Origin: Eutreptiella sp. 'Long Island Sound 2002'
Lineage: Eukaryota; Euglenozoa; Euglenophyceae; Eutreptiales; Eutreptiaceae
Reading direction: 5' to 3'
Assembly (NCBI GenBank): GCA_964036045.1
Contig: OZ038381.1
Location: 143,167,596 to 143,231,595 of the forward strand
DNA length: 64,000 nt
Part shown: positions 24,200 through 34,979 of the stretch, piece after piece
How the letters are laid out: the number at the start of each line of letters is the position of its first letter
How positions within the stretch are numbered: the stretch's first letter is position 1
Position numbers and translations under genes: made by a program
The notes under the pieces: generated by a model
What the model was told of the DNA's origin: nothing
The model's input: the letters and a program-made list of their open reading frames with translations, nothing else
Database searches by the model: none

Positions 24200-25190
24200 A
24201 GGCGGACATTGAGGTTAGCCCGGATTTCTTGGGCAAGACCATCGACGTGGAGGCTTGCCGTGTGGAGCCGAAGGCTGCGCGGGTGCAGCCCATCACCACT
24301 ATGGATGGGAAGTTGGAAGAAGGCCACAACGTGGGCTAGCACCGCCATCCTGCGCAGCCGGTCATTTGCAGGTGTTTTGCTCCAAGAGGGGAACATCACG
24401 TGGTACAGCGAGATGGATTTGTTGGTGAAGGTGTGTGTGTGTGTGTGTATGTGTGCGTGTGCTTATAAGGTGTGCATACAAGTCCCTTGGGAGACCACAT
24501 GTGCCCCGCCCGACTGAATTGTGTCCTCCTCAGGCGGGCAAGGGGGAGCAGAAGTATCGGCTAGTCCTCCCGGTGCGGATGAAGGACAGTCTGAGGGAGG
24601 TGCCGTTGATGGATGTGAAGGCGCACGCAAGGATGCGCATCACGCCGAGTACCTGTTGGCAGTTGCGTATGCCCCAGACAAGGGAGGCAACAGCAACAAG
24701 GACACAGATGTCTATTTTGTCCTTACCACGACCGGCGTGGTAAAGCCATGGAAGGGGCTGCAGCGCTTGGCTGGGGTGGGGGTGGCTGCCTGTGATCCAC
24801 ATGTGTTCACCACAATGGAGGGTTGGGTGCGCAGCTATGCTGCAAGGCAATCTAAGGGGACCCTAGGTAAAAGGCCGGCCATTAATGTGGATAGTGATGA
24901 GGAAGATGCTCCCTGCATGAAGGTCGACAGGGGGCACCCGTGCAAAACGCCGGTGAAGCCTCACAAACAGGCTGCCCACACTACCCCCCCCTCCCCCCCG
25001 GTCACCCGAGTCCCCAGATCCCGCTTTGCTTAGGCAAGAGGTGCGCGCCGCACTCCGTGACATGGTTATCAAGGACATGGCGGCTACTTTGACCTCCACC
25101 GTCTCCAACGCTGTGTCCTCCGCTTTGTCTGCTATGAAGGTGCCAAAGGGGGGAAACAACAAAACCGAGACCCGCGAGACTCAACGCCCC
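24200..25190 (+). pseudogene. Downstream exons of the plus-strand relic
   Basis: Exon-like pieces follow the TTTGCAG acceptor. The first is ADIEVSPDFLGKTIDVEACR (24202-24337), the second LLQEGNITWYSEMDLLVK (24372-24429) with a donor inside a GT microsatellite, and the third starts after CCTCAG at 24534 (KGEQKYRLVLPVRMKDSL). The third changes frame near 24635 into YLLAVAYAPDKG, VYFVLTTTGVVKPW and DPHVFTTMEGWVRSYA. It then has an acidic VDSDEEDAP stretch with basic/Pro neighbours, and after a frame slip at C runs near 24985 it ends in an amphipathic helix (LLRQEVRAALRDMVIKDM). It reads like the C-terminal half of a transposon-encoded DNA-binding protein; family unknown. Confidence 0.45.
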
Positions 25191-25191
25191 C

Positions 25192-25256
25192 TATGTACCT
25201 GCGGCTCAGTGGTGGCTAAGTGGAAATGTGAAGTTGGGGCTCATTTGGGGCTCAGT
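25192..25256. repeat. 60-bp repeat, copy left of the palindrome
   Basis: TATGTACCTGCGGCTCA followed by TGGAAATGTGAAGTTGGGGC and CTCAGTTG also occurs at 32266-32330. This copy carries an extra GTGGTGGCTAAG. The copies are in the same orientation on either side of the 6.1-kb palindrome. Confidence 0.7.
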
Positions 25257-25387
25257 TGTGCATTGCGATGTCTTTGTGCTTGTTTGTTATGCTTTTGGCA
25301 TGCTAGGTAATGTGCATTTGCTGTTTTTAGGAGTTTTAGATACTCACTTGGTCAAGGTTCAAGGGGGGGGGGGGTGCTTTTTCCGGC
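25257..25387. other. Spacer ahead of the palindrome
   Basis: Short spacer with a 13-base G tract at 25361-25373. It contains no reading frame of note. Confidence 0.5.
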
Positions 25388-27345
25388 GACGGCTCAGTTG
25401 ACTGAGCGCCCCGACTGAGCCGTCACTAAGCCGTCACTGAGCCGGCTCACTTAGCTCTCACTTACCTCTCACTTAGCTCTCCCTGAGCGCGCCAAATGGC
25501 TCACTGAGCGCTCACTGAGCGCTCACTGAGAGCTAATTAGGGGCTCACTAAGGGCTCACTCAGGAATTTGTCCCCCTTTCCGCCCTCTCTTCCCACCCTT
25601 GCCGGCCCACACCTCACCCTTTTCACACCAACATTGGTCCGCAGTTGTCACCATGTCTTTTTCTCCAAGAACTTGAGCGTGCATGCACACATACATACTT
25701 GCATACATAAACCCACCGCGACAAAAACACAAACATCCAAACACACACACTTCGTGAGGGACACAAATATCCAAACACATACCCACACATACACCCATAC
25801 ACACGTCCACACACACATGCACATGCACAAATTCACAACCACATTCATTCTTGTTTGCAATTATCTTGCGTGTACATAAACACATGGCCACATTGAACCA
25901 TGTGAAGTGAAGGGCTAGGGAGAGATGGTTACGGAGTTGGGTTTCGGGGATATAAACCTAGCCATTTGCGAGGGTGTTCCTTGTTGCCTCATGAAAATGG
26001 CACCCACCCACCCCACACACACACACACACCATGAAGCACAAGTAGGGCACAAAGGACATTCCTCGCTTTTGTGAGGTTCATCATACAACCATCTTGACC
26101 TACACCATGACACATTGATCCCCCTCCCTCCTTATCCCCTCCCCTCCCCTTTTGCTATGCTGCGTTCCCCTGCTTCCCTCGTGCGTAGCCCTTCTGTTCT
26201 TTGCCTGTCCCGTCCCCTTGTCCTGCATTTCCTATTTTTTGGCCGTGGCATCACATGCATGATGGTGGCGACAAAGACGATGACCTTTGCAGGTATGTTG
26301 TGCTATTATGTGTGTGGGTGTGTGTGTGTGCGTGCTTGCGTGTGTGTGTAGTTGTGCCCATGCGCATGTGCGCAAGTGTAGATGGTTTGTTCGTTCTTGG
26401 TTTCTCTCATGTAGTGTGTTTGTATATCTGCTTGTGTGTGTGGGGGGGGGGGGGGTTGCATGGTTCGATGCGTGGGTGAAGGTGTCTTTGTGCGTGAGTG
26501 TTTGTGCGTGTGTGACTGCATGCTTTGGTTTTTGGTTGCCTAGGTTCGTGTGTGTATGTGCATTCATGAATGTGTGTACGCGCAGGTGTGTGTGTGTGTG
26601 CGTGTGTGTGTGTGTGTGTTGCAGCTGTTGTTTTAGATGTTGTTGTTGGATTTGGTGTTGTGTGGCATAGGCTTTGATTGTGTGCGCATAACGTTGTGTT
26701 TGTGGCTGCAGATGCAGGTATGGTTGTGTTTGTGGTTGTGGCTGTGGTTCTGGGCTTGTGTGAGGTTGTTGCCATGGCCATTGTGGTAGCTCTCGTTGTG
26801 GGTGTGGTTATGGTAGTGGCTGTGGTTGCGGCTTCGGGTGTGGGTGTGGGTGTGGGTGTGGGTGTGGGTGTGGGTGTGGGTGTGGGTGTGGGTGTGTTTC
26901 TGCAAGCTGTGTTGTGTGTGGATTTGGTTGTGGTTGTGTCAGTGTGTGTGGCCCTGGCTGTGGCGAAGGCTGCAGTTGCAGCTTTCACTGTGGCTGCAGT
27001 TTTTGTTTGGGTTCTGGCTGTAGCTGGGGGGGGGGGGGGGCGGGTTAAAGAACTGCAAAGAGGGGGGCTCAATATACCATCCACCCCCTCCCCCTCCAAA
27101 ACAAATCGCACCAAGTTTACAGTGACAGTGTACAGTGACAGAGTACAATGACAGTGTACAGTGAGAGCATACAGTGAGTGTAGAGTGACAGTGTAGAGTG
27201 CTAGTGTAGAGTCTTGGCTGTTGTGGCGGACGCACTGTGTGTGGGGACACATTCTATGAGACCTTGGGGAGTGCAGTGTACAGAGTACAGTGTACAGTGT
27301 ACAGTGTACAGTGTACAGTGTACAGTGTACAATGACAATGTACAA
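25388..27345. repeat. Left arm of 6.1-kb palindrome
   Basis: The outer end is CTCAGTTGACTGAGC, itself a near-palindrome, followed by CCGACTGAGCCGTCACTAAG, repeated GCTCACTGAGC words, CA-rich microsatellite, a G tract and a TGGGTG hexanucleotide array (26835-26896). Then come GT/GC-rich degenerate repeat and CAGTGTA heptamers. All of this occurs in reverse complement in 29590-31524, in the same order, with point differences and different microsatellite lengths. Predicted frames (for example Thr/Pro-rich on minus, Val/Gly-rich on plus) are microsatellite by-products. Confidence 0.92.
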
Positions 27346-29589
27346 TGACATTGTATAGTTACCGTGTGCAGTGGCAGTGTGCACAGTGTGCAGTGTGCAT
27401 TACACAGTGTGTAGTGCGCAGTGTACACTGCGCACTGCAAACTGTGTACTGAACACTGCACACTGCACACTGTGTATTGCACGCCGCACATTGTGTATTG
27501 CACACTGCACACTGTAATGCACACTGCACACTGTGTATTGCACACTGCACACTGCACACTGTGCATTACAAATTGCACACTGCACACTGTAATGCACACT
27601 GCACACTGTGTACTCCACACTGCACACCGCACCCTGTGTAATGCACATTGGGTATTGCACACTGCACACAGTGCACTGTGCAATACGCAATGTGCAATAC
27701 ACAGGGTGCAGTGTGTGGTGTGCATGCAACAATGTGCAGTGTGCATTACACAGTGTGCAGTGTGGATTACATCACACACGGCATATTACACCCTGTGTAG
27801 TGTACACTACACACAGTGTGCAGTGTGCAATGCGCAATACACAGTGTGCACAGTGTATTACACAGCGTGCAGTGTGCATTACAGTGTGCGGTGTGCAATT
27901 TGTAACACACGGTGTGCAGTGTGTAGTGTGCAATACACAGTATGCAGTGTGCATTGTGCAATACCCAATGTGCAGTGTGCGGTGTGCAATACACAGTGTG
28001 CAGTGTGCATTACAATGTGCAGTGTGCAATTTGTAACACACAGTGTGCAGTGTGCAGTGTGCAATCCACAGTATGCAGTGTGCAGTGTGCAATACACAGT
28101 GTGCAGTGTGCCGTGTGCATTACAGTGTGCAGTGTGCATTACAGCGTGCAGTGTGCAATTTGTAATGCACAGTGTGCAGTGTGCATTGTGCAATACACAG
28201 TATGCAGTGTGCACTACAGAGTGAAGTGTGCAATACACAATGTGCAGTGTGCAATACACAGTGTGCGATGTGCAATACACAGTGTGCAGTGTGCAATACA
28301 CAGTGTGCAGTGTGCATTACAACGTGCAGTGTGCAATTTGTAATGCACATTGTGCAGTATGCATGACACAGCGTGCAGTGTGCAATGCAGTGTGCAGTGT
28401 GCAATACACAGTATGCAGTGTGCACTACAGAGTGAAGTGTGCAATACACAGTGTGCAGTGTGCAATACACAGTGTGCGATGTGCAATACACAGTGTGCAG
28501 TGTCCAATACACAGTGTGCAGTGTGCATTACAACGTGCAGTGTGCAATTTGTAATGCACATTGTGCAGTGTGCATGACACAGCGTGCAGTGTGCATTGCA
28601 GTGTGCAGTGTGCAATACACAGTGTGCAGTGTGCAATACACAGTGTGCAGTGTGCTGGACACAGTGTACAATGCGCGGTGTACACTGCCCACTACATGCT
28701 GTGTAATGCACACTGCACACTGTGTATTGCACCCTGCACACTGCAAACTGTGTATTGCACACTGGGTATTGCACACTGCACACTGTGCACTGTGCAGTGT
28801 GCAGCCTGCAATACACAGTGTGCAGTGTGCATTAGACAGTGAGCACTGTGCATTACACAGTGTGCAGTGTGCATTATAGTGTGCAGTGTGCAATTTGTAA
28901 CACACAGTGTGCAGTGCGCAGTGTGCAATCCACAGTATGCAGTGTGCAGTGTGCAATACACAGTGTGGAGTGTGCAGTGTGCATTACAGTGTGTAGTGTG
29001 CATTACAGCGTGCAGTGTGCAATTTGTAATGCACAGCGTGCAGTGTGCAGTGTGCAATACACAGTGTGCAGTGTGCATTACAGTGTGAAGTGTGCAATAC
29101 ACAGTATGCAGTGTGCAATACACAGTGTGCAGTGTGCAATACACAGTGTGCAGTGTGCAATACACAGTATGCAGTGTGCAATACACGGTGTGCAGTGTGC
29201 AATGTGCAGTACACAGTGTGCAGTGCGCAGTGTACACTGCGCACTGCACACTGTGTAATGCACACTGCACACCGTGTCATGCACACTGCACACCGTACAG
29301 TGCAAGCGTTCGGGCGCTCAGTGAGTGCCCACTGAGCTGTTTGGCGCTCTCACTGAGCGCTCACTGAGCGCCCACTGAGCGCGCCAAACGGCTCAGTGAG
29401 CACTCACTCCTGGTTCACTGTCACTGTACACTGTCACTGTACACTGTCACTGTACAGTGTCCATGTACACTGTCAATACTGTCACTGTCTACTGTCACTG
29501 TACATGGTACACTGTATTCTGGCACTGTACGGTGTCACTGCAGACTGCACACTGTCACTACACACGGTTACTGTATATTGTCACTGTAT
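27346..29589. repeat. Palindrome centre: 21-bp CAGTGTG array with orientation switches
   Basis: The unit is CAGTGTGCAATACACAGTGTG (21 bp), repeated dozens of times with small variants such as CAGTGTGCATTACA. Reading left to right the strand of the unit switches: forward 27360-27420, reverse 27430-27665, forward 27665-28675, reverse 28685-28795, forward 28795-29230, reverse 29240-29300. Three of the switches sit on GTGTACAC cores. A GCTCACTGAGC block at 29315-29405 copies the outer arm motif. As 21 is divisible by three, frames with a seven-residue repeat (CSVQYTV) run for hundreds of codons on both strands; these are not genes. Confidence 0.92.
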
Positions 29590-31524
29590 ACTGTACACTG
29601 TACACTGTACTCTGTACACTGTACTCCCCAAGGTCTCATAGAATGTGTCCCCACACACAGTGCGTCCGCCACAACAGCCAAGACTCTACACTAGCACTCT
29701 ACACTGTCACTCTACACTCACTGTATGCTCTCACTGTACACTGTCATTGTACACTGTCACTGTACACTGTCACTGTAAACTTGGTGCGATTTGTTTTGGA
29801 GGGGGAGGGGGTGGATGGTATATTGAGCCCCCCTCTTTGCAGTTCTTTAACCCGCCCCCCCCCCCCCCAGCTACAGCCAGAACCCAAACAAAAACTGCAG
29901 CCACAGTGAAAGCTGCAACTGCAGCCTTCGCCACAGCCAGGGCCACACACACTGACACAACCACAACCAAATCCACACACAACACAGCTTGCAGAAACAC
30001 ACCCACACCCACACCCACACCCACACCCACACCCACACCCACACCCACACCCACACCCACACCCACACCCGAAGCCGCAACCACAGCCACTACCATAACC
30101 ACACCCACAACGAGAGCTACCACAACGGCCATGGCAACAACCTCACGCAAGCCCAGAACCACAGCCACAACCACAAACACAACCATACCTGCATCTCCAG
30201 CCACACACACAATGTTATGCGCACACGATCAAAGCCTATGCCACGCAACAGCAAAGCCCACAACAGCATCCAAAACAACAGCTGCACAAGCTGCAACACA
30301 CACACACACACACACACACATTGGCACACACACACACCTGCGCGTACACACATTCACGAATCCACATACACACACAAACCTAGGCAACCAGAAACAAAAG
30401 AATGCAGTCACACACACACAGTGACGCACAAGGACACGTTCACCCACGCATCGATCCAAGCAAGCCCCCTCCCCCCCTGACTCACACACAAACATACATA
30501 CAAACACACTAAATGAGAGAAACCAAGAGGGAACAAACCATCTACGCTTGTGCACATGCGCATGGGCACAAGCACACACACGAACACGCACAATAGCACA
30601 ACATACCTGCAAAGGTCATTGTCATTGCCGCCACCATCATGCACTTAATGCCATGGCCAACAAATAGGAAAGGCATGGCAAGGGCAGAGCAACGGGACGC
30701 GACAGGCAAGATAAGACAAGGGGTTCACATGGGGTAAGCGGGGGGACGCGGAATGGCAAAAGGAGAGGGGAGGAGATAAAGAGGGAGGGGGATCAATGTG
30801 TCATGGTGTAGGTCAAGATGGTTGTATGATGAACATCACAAAAGCGAGCAATATCCTCTGTGCCCTAATTTGTGATTCATGGCGCGCGCGCCCGTGTGTG
30901 TGTGGGGGGGGGGGGGTGCCATTGTCATGAGGCAACAAGGAACACCCTCGCAAATGGCTAGGTTCATATCCCCGAAACCCAACCCCGTAACCATCTCTCC
31001 CTAGCCCTTCACTTCACATGGTTCAATGTGGCCATGTGTTTATGTACATGCAAGATAATTGCAAACAAGAATGAATGTGGTTGTCAATTTGTGCATGTGC
31101 ATGTGTGTGTGGACGTGTGTATGGGTGTATGTGTGTGTATGTGTTTGGATATTTGTGTCCCTTACGAAGTGTGTGTGTTTGGATGTTTGTGTGTTTGTCG
31201 CGGTGGGTACATGTATGCAAGTATGTATGTGTGCATGCACGCTCAAGTTCTTGGAGAAAAAGACATGGTGACAACTGCGGACCAATGTTGGTGTGAAAAG
31301 GGTGAAGTGTGGGCCGGCAAGGGTGGGAAGAGAGGGCGGAAAGGGGGACAAATTCCTGAGTGAGCCCTTAGTGAGCCCCTAATTAGCTCTCAGTGAGCGC
31401 TCAGTGAGCGCTCAGTGAGCCATTTGGCGCGCTCAGGGAGAGCTAAGTGAGAGGTAAGTGAGAGCTAAGTGAGCCGGCTCAGTGACGGCTTAGTGACGGC
31501 TCAGTCGGGGTGCTCAGTCAACTG
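29590..31524. repeat. Right arm of 6.1-kb palindrome
   Basis: Reverse complement of 25388-27345. Landmarks are TCATAGAATGTGTCCCCACA, a C tract at 29855, an ACACCC hexanucleotide array (30000-30070, longer than its partner), CA repeats at 30295-30330, a G tract at 30902, then GTGAGCCGGCTCAGTGACGG and the terminal GCTCAGTCAACTGAG. Flanking bases on the two outer sides (GGCGACGG on the left, GGGTCGAA on the right) do not give a convincing target duplication. Confidence 0.92.
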
Positions 31525-31549
31525 AGGGGTCGAATCCTCTTGCACTAGG

Positions 31550-31675
31550 GATTGGTAGGAACATTGGTAGGAACCCCGGTAGGAACCCTGTTTCTGGCAC
31601 CCTTCCTACCACATGTTTCTGGGCTAGGATCACCCCTTCCTACCACCCTTCCTACTACCCTTCCTACCAATCAAA
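31550..31675. repeat. GGTAGGAACC repeat block 3
   Basis: TTGGTAGGAACATTGGTAGG, AACCCCGGTAGGAACC and CCTTCCTACCACCC words fill 120 bp immediately outside the right arm. Same family as blocks at 18.6, 21.0 and 33.5 kb. Confidence 0.7.
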
Positions 31676-32018
31676 GCACAACAATCACAGCGCGTTGGAC
31701 TTGTTGCGTGGCATAACACATGTTTGAAACCATTGTTTTCGAAACGAATTTGTGACAAAGGCCCTGAAACCCATCCCACTCCTTTGCCGGGTACAATTTG
31801 TGTTTGCTCAGAGATAGGGGGGTGGGGGTAATCAAGTACATTGCCGCCCCAAATAAATTCATGCATCGGTTTGCACCCTTGTCAGGGGCCTCAATATGGG
31901 TACAAAAATCATTTCCAACTGATGATCAAACAACATGGCAGGGTAGGATGCAAGACAAGTGTGCCCAAGACAAGGTGCGTGCATTGTGCATTGTCTTGGT
32001 CGTGTTTGTCGTTTTAGT

Positions 32019-32258
32019 CCTACTTCTTGGGACTCTGGGTGGCACGGGTTGGGGCGGCAGTGACCGCGGTCAACGCCGATTGAACGGCGACTGCCGCACT
32101 TTCCGCTGCATCTGCTGCCACCTTCAACTTCCTGGCCTCGCTCTTCCAACTTTTTGCTTTTTCACGCGCAACCTCCAACTCTCTCTTTCAGGGGGCATTA
32201 GTGTCCGCAACTCCCCCTCCCTCACCTTGGCCTCTTGTATCGTGCCTCAAGGTCAGTG
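32019..32258 (-). pseudogene. C-terminal coiled-coil exon of a transposon-like protein
   Basis: A 3' splice site (AAAAAAG) precedes VTDLEARYK at 32258. The reading wanders between frames (VREGELRTLMPP, with a TGA in the register used next) and then settles as KRELEVAREKAKSWKSEARK, LKVAADAAESAAVAVQ and a Thr/Pro tail ending SPKK-stop at 32019. Heptad-like Leu/Ala spacing indicates a coiled coil. Its acceptor lies inside the 60-bp repeat 32266-32330. A similar charged coiled coil ends the window (63337-63957). The best guess is the second protein of a transposon; no family name can be given. Confidence 0.45.
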
Positions 32259-32265
32259 ACCTTTT

Positions 32266-32330
32266 TTATGTACCTGCGGCTCACTTGGAAATGTGAAGTT
32301 GGGGCTCAGTTGGGGTAAAACGGGTCATTT
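32266..32330. repeat. 60-bp repeat, copy right of the palindrome
   Basis: Same orientation as 25192-25256. It contains the intron end used by the coiled-coil exon on minus and shares TGGAAATGTGAAGTTGGGGC with the left copy. Confidence 0.7.
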
Positions 32331-32483
32331 GGGGCTGAGTGGTGTTTTTCAAGGGGTTTCATGTGAAACCTTGTGGCTTTTGGGGGTGGGTTGGGGTTTT
32401 GGAATGTGCCCAACCTAGCCCAGAACCGGGTGTTCTTACTGGGTTCCTACGACGTCCCGTCACTTCCATACACTAGACTTCTC

Positions 32484-33330
32484 TGCATGAAAAAATTGCA
32501 GAAGATTTCGAGCGGGCTGCGGGTCTAGCGGGTCAACTCCGGGGTACTTTTTTAAGCGGGATTCTTTGTCGTCGGAGAATTGGCGATTATGTACATGGTT
32601 TTAGCCGTGTCGCCAATGCGTTCGTCAAGCTCTTGGGTGCCACATGCTTGGATTGGATCCAAAATGACGGAGATGACAAGCATGGGTTAGAAGAATTACG
32701 AGCACTGCGGCATGAATTACTTCTCGATGCTCAACACATCCCCCCTGCGCAACGTTTGGCACCCTGCCCCCACAAAGCAGGGCAAATGGATCTGACCGCG
32801 GCGCGGTTATTTTGGCACTGCAAGCAGAAGCAACGCAACTTGGTGTGCATTCTTGACCGGTGGTACGGGCACAAGACCATTGGTGTTGTGCGTGTTGACA
32901 CTATTTTTGCCACGTTTTTATATGCCTTTTCGGCTTTGCATCCCTTTTTGCCTTGCGTAGGCCTCTTGTGGATGCCGAGGTACACCAAGCAGAAGAATTG
33001 AAAAGTAGGGTTGCCAAGGCATGGGCCACTCTAAAGTGGAAGCCCACACATTGGGTCCATTGGATTGTGTGCCATAGTGCATGTGTCCTTCGGATGCATC
33101 GTAGCATGCACATTTTTTCCAGCATCCCCACGAGGCACCGTAATTCGAAGTTTCAAGTAAGAATCAAAAACTCCATGCGGGGTTGAAGCTTGCAGAATCC
33201 GCGGCTCTCCAAATGAGCCATGTAACATGTTGTCAACATGGAAACATTGGATGTTGGCCTTCTCATGCATAAGGCATCAAAAGGCGAGGGCGCGGCACTT
33301 GTGGCGCGCAAGAAGCGCAAGCGGTAAATC
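32484..33330 (+). pseudogene. Family C relic, copy 1 (unclassified conserved protein)
   Basis: A 3' splice signal (ACTAG) at about 32483 is followed by 173 codons in one frame: SLHEKIAEDFERAAGLAG, RIGDYVHGFSRVANAFVKLL, then RLFWHCKQKQRNLVCILDRW. The frame then slips near 32950 into LVDAEVHQAEELKSRVAKAW, LKWKPTHWVHWIVCHSA, SMHIFSSIPTRHRNSKF and IKNSMRG, with TGA where the other copy has Trp, followed by SLQNPR. The plus-strand block at 57740-58190 matches from the basic/acidic helix through KWKPTxWxH, VCHS/VVHN, FSxxPT and SxQNP. Two independent copies make this a real protein family. I recognise no named domain. Confidence 0.55.
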
Positions 33331-33419
33331 ACTCAGGTAACACCATCACCTTCTTGATGCTAATATTCATGTCTAGGTGTGTTCATAGTGGTTCCCTATC
33401 TTTACGTGCTTTGTACTGT

Positions 33420-33755
33420 TGGCAGGAACCCTAGTAGGAACCCTGGTGTGAACCCCCTAGGTTAGGTTCGTGGCCAGGAACACTTGGTAGGAACCGCGGT
33501 AGGAACACCGTTTCAGGCTAGCAACCGTTGGTCGGATCCCTGTTCCTACTACCGGGAGCCCAGTAGGAAGGGGGTTCCTGGCTTCGGGGGGGGGGGGTGA
33601 AAAATTACACAAGAGGTGACTTTTGCCCGAACTTTGAAGTTTTGCAGCTTAAGTCCACCAAAAGGGTTCGAGGCACATGGGAAAAGTGGTATGCCGTGGC
33701 ATGGGTATCTACTTCCCAAAAAGTGGTAGGAAGGGGGGGTTCCTACCAAATGCCG
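33420..33755. repeat. GGTAGGAACC repeat blocks 4 and 5
   Basis: At 33420-33570: GGCAGGAACCCTAGTAGGAA, GGCCAGGAACACTTGGTAGG and similar words. At 33700-33755 there is a short second block, GTGGTAGGAAG then GGTTCCTACC. A G tract (33589-33598) lies between. The palindromic character is as in the other blocks. Confidence 0.65.
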
Positions 33756-34508
33756 CCCCTGACGCACCCCATGGAGACACACACTATCACCAGGTCATGT
33801 CAAAAGTCCGATACAAACATCAGATGTAAGACATCTAACATGCTGCATACTCACCATCTCCTCCGCACGCTCCATGTTTGATGAGCAGCGAAGGAACCAA
33901 ATCTTGCAAAAAAGCGCATGTGGCACACGGACAAGGGAAACATAGGAATGGGCATAGGCGTAGGTGCATTTGGACAATACCATATCAAAAGTGCAATGAA
34001 TTGTTGTGAAGACTCATACCAGTTCTCATACATATCGTCACACTGTAGCACTAAGCACACCTCGGCACTGTTAACGCAGAAAAACCCTGAAGGGTCCATT
34101 GGCATCAAATTGTGCTTCCCATTCAAATTGTCTGCACAAAAATTGTGAAATGCCCAATTCCAGTCCAGTTAACTGCTCAGTCAAGGGGTGCATCATTGTT
34201 ATGTTAGCTACCTGACACACCGGTCTGCCTTGAGGAAAGAGCCCCAAAGAACAAATCGCCAAAGCACACCAAACACTCGCATGCAGCGATTAGTTAGTAT
34301 GTCACCGCCCTGTTAGGCGCCCACACGATAGTCTGCCTTAAGACACAGGCACAAAAAAAGGCAATGCACGCCAGACACAAGCCTGCAGCCATGCATGTTC
34401 AACGTGGACGTGCATACGGAACACTTTTTTCATGTCAGATGCCTGACACAAGACAACACAATATTGCCATGAAAATGGTCAACAGGTCACATTGGGTCAC
34501 AAAGTTTG

Positions 34509-34979
34509 TCAAGTGTCGAACATCGGAGCAACATAACCGACCAAATCTGCCGGGCCTTGGATCCACAGGTACACACGAAACTTGGGGTTTTCTTGTTCTT
34601 CTCTCAAGGAAAGGAAATATTTTAGTTTTTCGGCTACTAGTACAAGGGAAGTGATGCCCACTTGCAAGTGACACGCATTGTTTTTGCCAGGCTTCTTCCC
34701 GATCTCCCCTTTGGGATCCCAGTCCCACTTCATCTTGAGCCTGTTGCATAGGCTGTCTACAACTGCTGCCGGAAACGCATCCGCCTCTACCCCCTCCATG
34801 CTGATCTTCATTCGCAGCCTGAATCCTCCGCTCAGCTGCTTCTTGACATCTTGATGACCCGGACGCCCGCTGAGTCGCTTTTCGAAATACTCTTGTTTAT
34901 GTTTGATCCGCTTCACAACCAGCTTCGCTTGCCCCTCCGCCGATTGGGTGTGGGTCCTCTTCTGCTTCTGCGGTTGCTG
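34509..34979 (-). pseudogene. Coding-like exon, Lys-rich, unclassified
   Basis: A minus frame is open from 34979 to a stop at 34509 (about 155 codons). The N-terminal half is basic and helical (AKLVVKRIKHKQEYFEKRL, then GHQDVKKQLSGGFRLRMKI). The middle has an ordered EGVEADAFPAAVVDSLCNRL helix and KMKWDWDPKGEIGKK. The tail after about 34660 looks less coding. The domain is not recognised. A 35358-35591 frame just upstream on the same strand (KRKAPDAEAPQWEAEIKSQ, then Ala/Lys-rich helix) may be an earlier exon. Confidence 0.4.

Noticed and set aside
21436-24200. Frames rich in Thr, Asp, His and Gln (TTDHRSQTTDH) and Gly/Pro frames
   Set aside because: By-products of ACAGATCACAG subrepeats and of the 104-bp array, which cycles through all phases.
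27201-29335. Many long frames with Cys/Val/His/Tyr seven-residue repeats on both strands
   Set aside because: They arise from a 21-bp repeat that is divisible by three and lacks stops; they are equally open on both strands and show no non-repeat sequence.
26407-30424. Thr/Pro- and Val/Gly-rich frames of 150-325 codons in the palindrome arms
   Set aside because: They translate CA/GT and TGGGTG microsatellites; the mirror-image arm gives the same proteins on the other strand.
31495-31545. tRNA-like boxes (GCTCAGTCGGGG and GGTCGAATCC about 28 nt apart) at the right palindrome end
   Set aside because: The A-box part belongs to the inverted terminal motif and is present in the left arm, the B-box lacks a T, and no acceptor or anticodon stems can be paired.
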